Assembly (NCBI RefSeq): GCF_002266435.3
Contig: NZ_CP029426.2
Coordinates: forward strand, 960,001 to 1,024,000
DNA: 64,000 nucleotides
Source: Bradyrhizobium amphicarpaeae
GTDB lineage: Bacteria; Pseudomonadota; Alphaproteobacteria; Rhizobiales; Xanthobacteraceae
Reading direction: 5' to 3'
The stretch's first letter is position 1. The number at the start of each line of letters is the position of its first letter. Made by a program: the position numbers and the translations under genes. Positions 34,127 through 42,135 of this stretch are shown one piece after another. Under the pieces are notes generated by a model. It was not told the DNA's origin and searched no databases. It saw only the letters and a list, made by a program, of their open reading frames with translations.

Positions 34127-35512
34127 TCATTTGTCCCAGCGGGCGAAGGTGACCGAGGCCGCAGTCGACAGGCCGAACACCGCCATGGCGCCGCCGACCA
34201 GCGCGAACAAGGTCCAGGCCGGCGCCTGCGCCGTCATCAGGCCTACGCCGCCGATGGCGACGATCAGGAGCCGCGCGGTGGAAGCGAGCACGGGGCCGCC
34301 GACGCGCGCGGCGCCTTGCGAGGAGAAGTAGAGCGACACGCCGATGCCGAAGAACACGAAGGTCGGGCCGGCCCAGTGGAAATAGCTGTGCGCGGCGGCG
34401 GTGACGCCGGCATCCCGCGTGAACAGTGCGACCCACAGCGATGGAGCGAGCGCCACAGCGAGCCCGATGAGGCCGACCGCCAATCCGGAAGCTGCAGCGG
34501 CGGTCCAGGCCACACGCCGGGCGCGCTTCACCTGTCCGGCGCCCATCGCCATGCCGACCATCGGCACCGAGGCGATGCCGAAGGCAAAGGTGATCGGGAT
34601 CAGCAGAAATTCCAGCCGCGAGCCGATGCCGTAGCCGGCCAGCATCTCGGTGCCGAACGTCGCCAGGATCTTGGTGAAGATCAAAATGGTGAGCACGGTC
34701 TGGAGCGGCGACAGGCATGCCACCGCACCAACCTTGAGGATGTCCAGGAACATCGCGCGCTCGAAATGAAACGCGCGAAGATTCAGCGGCAGCCGGCTGC
34801 GGCCGGACGCGAGATACCACAGGAAGAAGATCGCGGCGCAGGTGAACGCAATCAACTGGCCGCTGGCGACGCCCGGCATGCCGAAGGCCTTCACGCCGAA
34901 CAGGCCGAGCCCCAACGTGCCGCCGAGCGCGATCTGCAGCACGCTCGCCCCGATCAGAGTCATCGAGGGCAGGCGCATGTCGCCGGTGCCGCGGATCACC
35001 GAGGCGAGCGTATTGACGAGCCAGATCGCGACCGCGCCGGAGAACAGCACCTGCGAATAGCCGCTGGCTTCCTCGAGCACGCGATCGCGGCCGCCGAGCA
35101 GGGTGAAGAACGAGCGGCCGAAGACGAGCATCATCACCGTGAAGAACAGCCCGCCGCAGAGGCCGATGATGGCGGCATGCAGCGCCAGCGTCGCGGCGCG
35201 GTCGCGATCCCCGGCGCCGAGCGCGCGGCTGATCGCGGACGAAACGCCGCCGCCCATCGCGCCCGCGCTCATCATCTGCGTCAGCATCGCGAACGGAAAC
35301 ACCAGCGCGATCGCGGCGAGCGGAATGGTGCCGAGCCGGCCGATATAGGAGGTCTCGGCAATCGCAACCAGCGTGCTGCCGACCATCGCGATCATGTTGG
35401 GGATCGCGAGCCGAAGCAGCGTCGGCAGGATCGGCGCGGTCAGCAGGCTGGCGATCGGGGAGGCGACCGGCGCAAGCGGCGGAACGGCGTCTAGGGGGGC
35501 GTCGATCGTCAT
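34127..35512 (-). CDS. MATE family efflux transporter
   Basis: A 461-residue inner-membrane exporter that uses an H+ or Na+ gradient to expel drugs or metabolites. About twelve hydrophobic segments are visible in two homologous halves; the first contains LAIPNMIAMVGSTLVAIAETSYIGRLG and ISRALGAGDRDRA, the second VGMAMGAGQVKRARRVAW, the paired family motifs. No regulator is adjacent. The closely spaced GNAT gene upstream (81 bases) is on the same strand but need not be related. Confidence 0.9.
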   Translation of the reverse strand: MTIDAPLDAVPPLAPVASPIASLLTAPILPTLLRLAIPNMIAMVGSTLVAIAETSYIGRLGTIPLAAIALVFPFAMLTQMMSAGAMGGGVSSAISRALGAGDRDRAATLALHAAIIGLCGGLFFTVMMLVFGRSFFTLLGGRDRVLEEASGYSQVLFSGAVAIWLVNTLASVIRGTGDMRLPSMTLIGASVLQIALGGTLGLGLFGVKAFGMPGVASGQLIAFTCAAIFFLWYLASGRSRLPLNLRAFHFERAMFLDILKVGAVACLSPLQTVLTILIFTKILATFGTEMLAGYGIGSRLEFLLIPITFAFGIASVPMVGMAMGAGQVKRARRVAWTAAAASGLAVGLIGLAVALAPSLWVALFTRDAGVTAAAHSYFHWAGPTFVFFGIGVSLYFSSQGAARVGGPVLASTARLLIVAIGGVGLMTAQAPAWTLFALVGGAMAVFGLSTAASVTFARWDK

Positions 35513-35593
35513 CTGTCACCGGGCGGAATATTGGATGATGACCGACATACTAATGGGTGCGCGATATCTCCACCACCCCTTACCGTGCAGGGC

Positions 35594-36121
35594 TCACCAG
35601 GGCAGGCCGCAGAGGTCGATGGTGCCCAGCGTCGGCGCGCGGACAATGTTGAAGACGTAGGGCGCCATGTCGGTGAAACGGATCCGCCCCTCCGGCTGCT
35701 CGCAATAGACCTCGCCCTTGAAGGGCAGCCAGCTGCGGGTCTCGTAGAACGAGAAATTGTGCGGTTCGCAGAACAGCAGCGCGAAGCGGACGGCCTCGTT
35801 GGCGCGCATGGTATGAACCGCCGCGTCGATCGCCACGGTCGCATAGCCGCGGCCGCGCCGGTCCTCGCGGGTGCAGACCCCGCCGATGCCTCCGATATGG
35901 ACCTTCTGCCCATTCCAGATGACCGTGCGGAAATAGATGCCGACATGACAGACGAGGCCGTCCTCGGGCGTCTCGATCAGTACGCGCAGATCGGCATTGG
36001 CCCATTTGACGTGAGCCCAGGGCTTGTCTGCGACCTGTTCCGGCCCCCAGACCGCCTGATGCAGCGGCTCCGCGATTTTCCACGAGGCGTCGCCGTTCAA
36101 AATGTCGATCTCGATGCTCAT
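35594..36121 (-). CDS. GNAT family N-acetyltransferase
   Basis: A 175-residue acetyltransferase. The acetyl-CoA loop is GVCTREDRRGRGYATVAIDAA (about residues 81-101), preceded by the strand HIGGIGG and followed by FALLFCEPHNFSFYETRSW, where the last part is the usual beta5-alpha4 region. The layout resembles aminoglycoside 2'-acetyltransferase-like and NodA-like GNATs, but similarity is too general to name the acceptor. It is divergent from sodB across 237 bases. Confidence 0.78.
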   Translation of the reverse strand: MSIEIDILNGDASWKIAEPLHQAVWGPEQVADKPWAHVKWANADLRVLIETPEDGLVCHVGIYFRTVIWNGQKVHIGGIGGVCTREDRRGRGYATVAIDAAVHTMRANEAVRFALLFCEPHNFSFYETRSWLPFKGEVYCEQPEGRIRFTDMAPYVFNIVRAPTLGTIDLCGLPW

Positions 36122-36299
36122 GGCTCTGTCTCTCGCAACGCGGCTGTGCGGTCCATTCGTTCTGTCATAACCGCTTCAAAGGCAATGAGATTTTGCGGCC
36201 GCCGAGCGGGTCTGACGTCCCTCGGTGCGGCGAAGTTGTGCAATCCGGCCAAGCCGCCGCGTCGCGCGTTTTAGCAATTCTGAGGTATTTAACGGCCGG

Positions 36300-36324
36300 G
36301 GAACCTTCTATAAGAGTCCCCGTT
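36300..36324 (+). promoter_or_regulatory. EcfG-type promoter upstream of sodB
   Basis: GGAAC (36300-36304), a 16-base spacer and CGTT (36321-36324) match the EcfG consensus exactly. It lies 34 bases before the sodB ATG, giving a leader of about 28 bases, and predicts stress-response control of superoxide dismutase. Confidence 0.8.
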
Positions 36325-36358
36325 AATCCAGTTCCCCATCAGTCGCGGACAACATCCC

Positions 36359-36955
36359 ATGACCTTCACGCTGCCCCCCCTCCCTTACGCCTATGACGCC
36401 CTCGGCCAGTTCATGTCGAAGGAGACGCTGGAATTCCACCACGACAAGCATCATCAGGCCTACGTCACCAACGGCAACAACGCGCTCAAGGGCACCGAAT
36501 GGGAAGGCAAGCCCCTTGAAGAGATCGTCAAGGGCTCGTTCGGCAAGAACCCCGCGGTGTTCAACAATGCCGGCCAGCACTACAACCACATCCACTTCTG
36601 GAGCTGGATGAAGCCCAATGGCGGCGGCACCAAGCTGCCGGGCAAGATCGAGAAGAAGATCAACGAAGACCTCGGCGGCTTCGAGAAGTTCAAGACCGAC
36701 TTCCAGGCGGCCGGCGTCGGCCAGTTCGGCTCCGGCTGGTGCTGGCTCCAGGTCAAGAACGGCAAGCTCGAGATCTCCAAGACCCCGAACGGCGAGAATC
36801 CGCTGGTGCACGGCGCCACCCCGATCCTCGGCTGCGACGTCTGGGAGCACTCCTACTACATCGACTACCGCAACCGCCGCCCGGATTATCTCAAGGCGTT
36901 CGTCGAGAACCTCGTGAACTGGGAATACGTCGAGTCGCTGTTCGAGAAGGCCTGA
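36359..36955 (+). CDS. sodB: Superoxide dismutase (Fe/Mn family)
   Basis: Converts superoxide to oxygen and peroxide in the cytoplasm. The 198-residue chain has the metal ligands in EFHHDKHHQAYV (about residue 28), NNAGQHYNHIHFW (about 76) and CDVWEHSYYIDYRNRRPDYL (about 160-180). The Q in NNAGQHYNH sits where iron enzymes carry the metal-proximal glutamine, which favours the Fe form. A perfect EcfG promoter precedes it and a strong terminator follows, so it is a single-gene unit. Confidence 0.95.
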   Translation: MTFTLPPLPYAYDALGQFMSKETLEFHHDKHHQAYVTNGNNALKGTEWEGKPLEEIVKGSFGKNPAVFNNAGQHYNHIHFWSWMKPNGGGTKLPGKIEKKINEDLGGFEKFKTDFQAAGVGQFGSGWCWLQVKNGKLEISKTPNGENPLVHGATPILGCDVWEHSYYIDYRNRRPDYLKAFVENLVNWEYVESLFEKA

Positions 36956-36959
36956 TGAT

Positions 36960-37002
36960 GTCATTCCGGGGCTCGGTGCTGACGCGCCGCCCCGGAATGA
37001 CG
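36960..37002. repeat. Palindromic intergenic repeat, CATTCCGGG family, copy 2
   Basis: TGTCATTCCGGGGCTCGG faces CGCCCCGGAATGACG immediately after sodB. This is a short relative of the element at 14377. Confidence 0.65.
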
Positions 37003-37009
37003 AAACAAG

Positions 37010-37036
37010 GGCGGTCGCTCGCGCGGCCGCCTTTTT
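37010..37036 (+). terminator. Rho-independent terminator after sodB
   Basis: GGCGGTCGC-TCGC-GCGGCCGCC gives a 9-base-pair stem with one G-T pair, followed by TTTTT, about 55 bases after the sodB stop. Confidence 0.85.
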
Positions 37037-37149
37037 GCTGTGCGGAATGCCCTGCGTGTTGCGCGCATAGGTCTGTCATCACACCGTTTGCATCGGGGGA
37101 ACACCGCCCTTAATCAGGACGGCGTCACCCTCGAGCCTCTCCACACCAT

Positions 37150-37761
37150 TTGTCAGAACCTTCACCGAAGAACCCGGCGCCTGTCGAGGACGCGGAGTCC
37201 GAGCCGCGGCCGGGGCGGGTGCGTAAGCCGATCGGCTGGTCGACGATCATCATTGCCGCGCTGGTGGCGGTGAGCGCGGCGCTGGTCTGGCGGCGCGACG
37301 GCACCGACGGCGTCCTCGACATTCTGACCCACGACCTCTCGCTGTTCTCAGGCATCCTGCCGCGCGTGCTCGCCGGCTGCCTGCTTGGCGCTTTCATCTC
37401 GGAGATCCTCCCGCACGAAAAGGTCTCGCGCTCACTCGGGCCGAAGTCCGGGCTGACGGGCCTTCTGATCGGCACCGCCTTCGGCGCGATCCTGCCGGGC
37501 GGCCCCTTCACCGCCTATCCGGTGGCGAGCGCGCTGCTCGCGGTTGGCGCCGATTTCGGCGCCACCATTGCCATGGTCGTGAGCTGGACCCTGATCGGCT
37601 ATGGCCGGGCGGTGGCCTGGGAAATCCCGATCATGGGCACCGATTTCACGCTGTGGCGGATTCTGATCTCGCTGCCGCTGCCGATCCTCGCGGGGGCCCT
37701 CGGCCGCTTCGTCTATGTCCGGCTCTATCCGCATCCCGGGCCGAAGGACTACGAGACTTGA
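37150..37761 (+). CDS. Permease half, DUF318/ArsP_1 (YraQ-like), first subunit
   Basis: A 203-residue membrane protein with about five hydrophobic segments after a polar, Pro-rich N-terminus. The signature LIGTAFGAILPGGPFTAYPVASALL near residue 111 matches the repeated GxxxPGGP element of YraQ/ArsP_1 permeases. Normal members contain two such halves in one chain of about 300-350 residues; here the second half is a separate overlapping gene. The start is TTG at 37150. Substrate is unknown; relatives export metalloid compounds. Confidence 0.72.
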   Translation: MSEPSPKNPAPVEDAESEPRPGRVRKPIGWSTIIIAALVAVSAALVWRRDGTDGVLDILTHDLSLFSGILPRVLAGCLLGAFISEILPHEKVSRSLGPKSGLTGLLIGTAFGAILPGGPFTAYPVASALLAVGADFGATIAMVVSWTLIGYGRAVAWEIPIMGTDFTLWRILISLPLPILAGALGRFVYVRLYPHPGPKDYET

Positions 37762-38258
37762 GCGCCGCGCTTTTCATCGACATCCTGTTGTGGGGCTCGG
37801 TGTTCGGCGTCGGCCTGATCGCCTTTCGCCGCGGTCCGCCGGTGTTCAAGGCCTCGCTGCGCGAAGGTTCGATGGACTTCATCAACATCGTGCCGCGGAT
37901 CGCGTTGGGGGTGATCGGCTCCGGCTACATCGCCGCCATCATCCCGCAGGAGGTGATCACCGGCTGGCTCGGCCCGGACAGTGGCTGGCTGGGTGTCGCA
38001 ACCGCCGTGATCGCCGGCGCGGCCACGCCCGGCGGCCCGGTGATCGGCTTCTCCATCGGCACGGTGGCCCTGAAGTCGGGTGGCGGGGTGCCGCAGGTCG
38101 TCGCTTATGTCGTCGCCTGGGCCCTGTTTGCCTTCCAGCGGGTGATCCTGTGGGAAATCCCGTTCATGCCGGCCCGTTTCGTCTGGTTCCGCTGCGCGGT
38201 CTCGGTGCCATTTCCGTTCGTGGCAGCCGCCATCGCGATGGTGATCGGCAAGCCCTGA
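37758..38258 (+). CDS. Permease half, DUF318/ArsP_1 (YraQ-like), second subunit
   Basis: A 166-residue membrane protein homologous to the preceding one: VIAGAATPGGPVIGFSIGTVAL near residue 85 corresponds to its GAILPGGPFTAYP, and both continue into a VVSW/VVAWALFAF...WEIP segment. The start is TTG at 37758 in a TTGA overlap with the upstream stop, so the halves are coupled and presumably assemble into one permease. The end lies 22 bases before the Zur box of the zinc operon. Confidence 0.72.
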   Translation: MSAALFIDILLWGSVFGVGLIAFRRGPPVFKASLREGSMDFINIVPRIALGVIGSGYIAAIIPQEVITGWLGPDSGWLGVATAVIAGAATPGGPVIGFSIGTVALKSGGGVPQVVAYVVAWALFAFQRVILWEIPFMPARFVWFRCAVSVPFPFVAAAIAMVIGKP

Positions 38259-38280
38259 GCACGGCGTGGACAGAGGTAAT

Positions 38281-38293
38281 GTTATAATATAAC
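38281..38293. promoter_or_regulatory. Zur box overlapping a TATAAT -10 element
   Basis: GTTATAATATAAC is a 13-base palindrome with a single central base and matches the AT-rich Zur box of alphaproteobacteria. It contains TATAAT (38283-38288), so bound Zur would block the promoter of the zinc operon. The first ATG follows after only nine bases. Confidence 0.82.
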
Positions 38294-38302
38294 GTCTCTG
38301 GT

Positions 38303-38539
38303 ATGGTTCCCGCCGCGTCTCACGCCCATCATCACGACCATGCCGACGGCCACTCCCACGGCCCCGGGCATGCACACGGGCACGACCATAGCCACGCGCA
38401 TGTCCACGACGCTGCCTCCCCGCATCCCGCCCAGGCGGCGCACTGGTCGATCCTGCGCATGACCATGGCTGCACGCCTTCTGGCCGCACTGGCCGTCTGT
38501 GCCGTGCTCTGGGGCGTGGTCTTCCTAGCGATGAGGTGA
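38303..38539 (+). CDS. Small His-rich membrane protein of the zinc operon
   Basis: A 78-residue protein in two parts: a histidine-rich N-terminus (residues 7-45, with runs such as HAHHHDHADGHSHG) and one transmembrane helix (AARLLAALAVCAVLWGVVFLAM). It is the first gene behind the Zur box, ending two bases before the ABC ATPase start. It probably gathers or buffers zinc at the membrane for the transporter. No ribosome site is visible and the predicted leader is under ten bases, so translation may be leaderless. I know no named family. Confidence 0.72.
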   Translation: MVPAASHAHHHDHADGHSHGPGHAHGHDHSHAHVHDAASPHPAQAAHWSILRMTMAARLLAALAVCAVLWGVVFLAMR

Positions 38540-38541
38540 CC

Positions 38542-39297
38542 ATGGCGGCCGTGCACTTCGACAATGTCACGCTCGGCTATGACCGGCACCCGGCCGTCCA
38601 CCATCTCAACGGCGAGGTCGCGCGGGGCGCGCTGGTGGCCGTGATCGGCCCGAATGGCGCCGGCAAGTCGACCCTGCTGCGCGGCATCGTCGGCATCCTC
38701 CGGCCGCTCGACGGCAGCATCCATCTCGGCGGGCTCGATAGCCGCGATATCGCCTATCTGCCGCAGAGCGCGGAGATCGACCGCAGCTTTCCGATCTCGG
38801 TGTTCGATTTCGTCGGCACCGGGCTGTGGCGCGGGACCGGCCTGTTCGGCGGGATCGGCAAGGCCGCGCGCGGCAAGATCCTGGGTGCGATCGGCGCCGT
38901 TGGCCTCAACGGTTTCGAGAACCGTCCGATCGGTACGCTCTCCGGCGGCCAGATGCAGCGCGTGCTGTTCGCGCGCGTGCTGCTCCAGGACGCCTCGCTC
39001 ATCGTGCTCGACGAGCCCTTCAACGCCATCGACAGCAAGACCACGACCGACCTGCTCGCGCTGGTCGAGCGCTGGCACCGCGAGGGCCGTACCGTGCTGG
39101 CCGCGCTGCACGACATGGAGATGGTGCGCAACCATTTCAGCGAGACGCTGGTGCTGGCGCGCGGCCCCGTCGCGTGGGGGCCGACGGCGGAGGTGCTGAC
39201 GCCGGAAAACCTGCTGGTGGCGATGCGGATGTGCGAGGCGTTCGACGACAGCGCCGCAGCCTGCGCCGGCGACGATATCAGCTCGCGGGCGGCATGA
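38542..39297 (+). CDS. znuC: Zinc ABC transporter ATP-binding protein
   Basis: The ATPase subunit of a zinc importer, 251 residues. Walker A is GPNGAGKSTLL near residue 36, the signature LSGGQMQRVLFARVLL near 134, Walker B LIVLDEPFNAID near 155, and the switch histidine follows in LAALHDMEM. GAGGTGACC precedes the ATG. Order and partners (permease, binding protein, CobW GTPase, Zur box) support zinc over manganese. Confidence 0.92.
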   Translation: MAAVHFDNVTLGYDRHPAVHHLNGEVARGALVAVIGPNGAGKSTLLRGIVGILRPLDGSIHLGGLDSRDIAYLPQSAEIDRSFPISVFDFVGTGLWRGTGLFGGIGKAARGKILGAIGAVGLNGFENRPIGTLSGGQMQRVLFARVLLQDASLIVLDEPFNAIDSKTTTDLLALVERWHREGRTVLAALHDMEMVRNHFSETLVLARGPVAWGPTAEVLTPENLLVAMRMCEAFDDSAAACAGDDISSRAA

Positions 39298-39303
39298 TCA
39301 CCG

Positions 39304-40173
39304 ATGCTCTATGACGCGCTGATCGGCCCGTTCACTGAATTCGAGTTCATGCGGCGCGCGCTGGCCGCCGTGATCGCGCTGTCGCTGGCCGGCGCGCCGA
39401 TCGGCGTCTTCCTGATGCTGCGGCGGATGAGCCTCGTTGGCGATGCCATGGCGCATGCGATCCTGCCGGGCGCCGCTGTCGGCTTCCTGCTCTCCGGTCT
39501 CAATCTGTTCGCGATGACCGCGGGCGGCCTGATCGCCGGCTTTGCCGTCGCCATCCTCGCCGGCGTGGTCGCGCGCTCGACCGGGCTGAAGGAGGACGCC
39601 TCGCTCGCGACCTTCTATCTGGCCTCGCTGGCGCTCGGCGTCACCATCGTCTCGATCAAGGGCACCAATATCGACCTGCTCCACGTCTTGTTCGGCAACA
39701 TCCTCGCGATGGACGACCAGACGCTGCTGGTGGTGGCCTTCAACGCCACGGTGACGCTGCTGGTGCTCGCCGTGATCTACCGCCCGCTGGTGATCGAGAG
39801 CGTCGATCCCTTGTTTTTGCGCACTGTCAGCCGCGCCGGCGGTCCCGCGCATCTCGCCTTCCTTGCGCTGGTTGTGGTCAACCTCGTCAACGGCTTTCAG
39901 GCGCTCGGCACGCTGCTTGCGGTCGGCCTGATGATCCTGCCGGCTGGTATCGCGCGGTTCTGGTCTCGCGATCTCACCGTCATGATCTGCATCGCGGTGG
40001 TCGCAGCCGCGATCTCGGGCTATGCCGGCCTCGTGCTGTCGTTCCAGACCCGCGTGCCGTCGGGCCCGGCGATCATCCTGGTGGCGACCGTGCTCTACAT
40101 CGTCTCGGTCCTGTTCGGCAGTGTCGGTGGTCTGGTCCGCCAGATGTTTCCCGGCCGGCATCTGGAAGCCTGA
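39304..40173 (+). CDS. znuB: Zinc ABC transporter permease
   Basis: The membrane subunit, 289 residues with eight or nine hydrophobic segments. GAPIGVFLMLRRMSLVGDAMAHAILPGAAVGFLLSG near residues 33-68 is the hallmark of ABC-3 metal permeases, with the ATPase-contacting loop RRMSLVGDAMAHA. It lies six bases after the ATPase gene. Together with the binding protein it forms the Znu importer for zinc-limited growth. Confidence 0.92.
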   Translation: MLYDALIGPFTEFEFMRRALAAVIALSLAGAPIGVFLMLRRMSLVGDAMAHAILPGAAVGFLLSGLNLFAMTAGGLIAGFAVAILAGVVARSTGLKEDASLATFYLASLALGVTIVSIKGTNIDLLHVLFGNILAMDDQTLLVVAFNATVTLLVLAVIYRPLVIESVDPLFLRTVSRAGGPAHLAFLALVVVNLVNGFQALGTLLAVGLMILPAGIARFWSRDLTVMICIAVVAAAISGYAGLVLSFQTRVPSGPAIILVATVLYIVSVLFGSVGGLVRQMFPGRHLEA

Positions 40174-40175
40174 CG

Positions 40176-41039
40176 ATGCAGCGTCTCCTGTTGTGCGTGC
40201 TCTTGCTGATCGCTTCGCCGCTTCATGCCGCCGAGAGGCTCAACGTCGTCGCGAGCTTCTCGATTCTCGGCGATTTCGTCCGCACCATCGGCGGCGACCG
40301 CGTCAACGTCACGACGCTGGTCGGCCCCGACAGCGACGTCCACGTCTACACGCCGGCGCCGAGCGACGCGAAGCGGATCGCTGATGCAAAGCTTGTCGTC
40401 ATCAACGGGCTCGGCCTCGAAGGCTGGCTGCCGCGCCTCGTGCAATCCTCCGGCAGCAAGGCAACAATCGTCACCGCGAGCGCCGGTATCGTGCCGCTGA
40501 AACTCGGCTCGGCTGCCGATCCCCACGCCTGGCAGTCCGTCCCCAACGCCAAGGTCTACGCGACCGATATCGCCAATGCGCTGGCCGTGGCCGCCCCGGA
40601 TGATGCGGAATTCTTCCGGACCCAGGCAAAAGCCTATCTGGAAAAGCTCGAAACGCTTGACCGCGAGGTCCGCGAGGCCGTCGCGAAAATCCCGCCGGAC
40701 CGGCGCAAGGTGATCTCGACCCATGACGCCTTCGGCTATTTCGCCGCCGAATACGGTATCCGGTTCATCGCCCCCCTGGGCGTCTCCACCGAAACCGAGC
40801 CGAGCGCGCGGGACATCGCGGCCATCATCGGCCAGATCAAGGCCCAGAAAATACCGGCCGTCTTCCTGGAAAATATCAGCGATGACCGGCTGATCCGGCG
40901 GATTGCGGCGGAGACCGGCTCAAAAGTCGGGGGGACCCTGATTTCGGACGGTTTGACCGGCGAAAAGGGGCTCGCACCCACTTACATTGATATGGTCAGG
41001 CACAATATAAAGGCCCTGACCAGCGCGCTTGACCACTAG
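40176..41039 (+). CDS. znuA: Zinc ABC transporter substrate-binding protein
   Basis: The periplasmic zinc receptor, 287 residues. Signal peptide RLLLCVLLLIASPLHAAE. Metal ligands are visible at the positions of cluster A-I receptors: H in DSDVHVYTP (about 56), H in ADPHAWQSV (about 117), H in STHDAFGYFAAEYGI (about 183) and an acidic residue in FLENISDD. The His-rich loop of many ZnuA proteins is missing; the His-rich peptide encoded first in the operon may take that role. Starts two bases after znuB. Confidence 0.9.
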   Translation: MQRLLLCVLLLIASPLHAAERLNVVASFSILGDFVRTIGGDRVNVTTLVGPDSDVHVYTPAPSDAKRIADAKLVVINGLGLEGWLPRLVQSSGSKATIVTASAGIVPLKLGSAADPHAWQSVPNAKVYATDIANALAVAAPDDAEFFRTQAKAYLEKLETLDREVREAVAKIPPDRRKVISTHDAFGYFAAEYGIRFIAPLGVSTETEPSARDIAAIIGQIKAQKIPAVFLENISDDRLIRRIAAETGSKVGGTLISDGLTGEKGLAPTYIDMVRHNIKALTSALDH

Positions 41040-41094
41040 GGCAGGGGGCCACCCCGCCTCGCGTCGCGCGAAAAAGCCCGATGTCGGAGTTGTT

Positions 41095-42135
41095 ATGTCT
41101 GAAGCGTCCCAGAAAATTCCCGTGACCGTCCTGACCGGCTATCTCGGCGCCGGCAAGACCACGCTGTTGAACCGCATCCTGTCGGAGAACCACGGCAAGA
41201 AATACGCCGTCATCGTCAACGAATTCGGCGAGATCGGCATCGACAACGACCTCATCATCGGCGCCGATGAGGAAGTGTTCGAGATGAACAACGGCTGCAT
41301 CTGCTGCACCGTGCGCGGCGATCTCGTCCGCATCATGGACGGCCTGATGAAGCGCAAGGGCAAGTTCGACGCCATCATCGTCGAGACCACCGGCCTTGCC
41401 GATCCGGCGCCGGTCGCCCAGACCTTCTTCGTCGACGAGGACGTGCAGAAGAATGCGCGGCTCGACGCCGTGGTCACGGTCGCCGACGCCAAATGGCTGT
41501 CCGACCGGCTCAAGGACGCGCCCGAGGCCAAGAACCAGATCGCCTTCGCCGACGTCATCGTGCTGAACAAGACCGATCTCGTCAGCAAGGGCGAGCTTGC
41601 CGAGGTCGAAGCCCGCATCCGCGCCATTAACCCCTATGCCAAGCTGCATCGCACCGAGCGCTGCTCGGTGGCCCTGGCCGACGTGCTCGACCGCGGCGCG
41701 TTCGATCTCGACCGCATCCTCGAAGTCGAGCCGGACTTTCTGAATGCCGACGATCATGACCACGATCATGATCACCACCACCACGGCCACGACCATCATC
41801 ATGATCATGGCCACGGCCTGAAGCACTATCACGACGAGGACATGCAGTCGCTGTCGCTCAAGACCGACAAGCCGCTCGATCCCAACGTGTTCATGCCCTG
41901 GCTGCAGAACCTGGTGCAGGTCGAGGGCGGCAAGATCCTGCGCTCCAAGGGCATCCTCGCTTTCCACGACGACGACGACCGCTACGTCTTCCAGGGCGTT
42001 CACATGATGTTGGAGGGTGACCACCAGCGGAAGTGGAAGGAGGGCGAGAAGCGCGAGAGCCGCCTCGTCTTCATCGGCCGCGAATTGCCGGAAAAGGCCA
42101 TCCGCGAGGGTTTCGAGAGCTGCATCGTCTCGTGA
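41095..42135 (+). CDS. CobW/COG0523 family GTPase, probable zinc metallochaperone
   Basis: A 346-residue GTPase with G1 loop GYLGAGKTTLLNRIL at about residue 15, the metal motif GCICCTV at about 69, NKTDLVSKGE near 160 and a CobW_C domain from about 255. Between the domains lies a His/Asp-rich loop (about 222-250). Family members deliver zinc to client enzymes under zinc limitation (ZigA, ZNG1), and its place behind znuA and a Zur box supports that over cobalamin synthesis. ATG 41095 is chosen since the G1 strand follows at once. Confidence 0.9.
   Translation: MSEASQKIPVTVLTGYLGAGKTTLLNRILSENHGKKYAVIVNEFGEIGIDNDLIIGADEEVFEMNNGCICCTVRGDLVRIMDGLMKRKGKFDAIIVETTGLADPAPVAQTFFVDEDVQKNARLDAVVTVADAKWLSDRLKDAPEAKNQIAFADVIVLNKTDLVSKGELAEVEARIRAINPYAKLHRTERCSVALADVLDRGAFDLDRILEVEPDFLNADDHDHDHDHHHHGHDHHHDHGHGLKHYHDEDMQSLSLKTDKPLDPNVFMPWLQNLVQVEGGKILRSKGILAFHDDDDRYVFQGVHMMLEGDHQRKWKEGEKRESRLVFIGRELPEKAIREGFESCIVS

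Noticed and set aside
35594..36121. Possible NodA nodulation acyltransferase
   Set aside because: Only the general GNAT layout is shared. No nod box, nodB or nodC is nearby.
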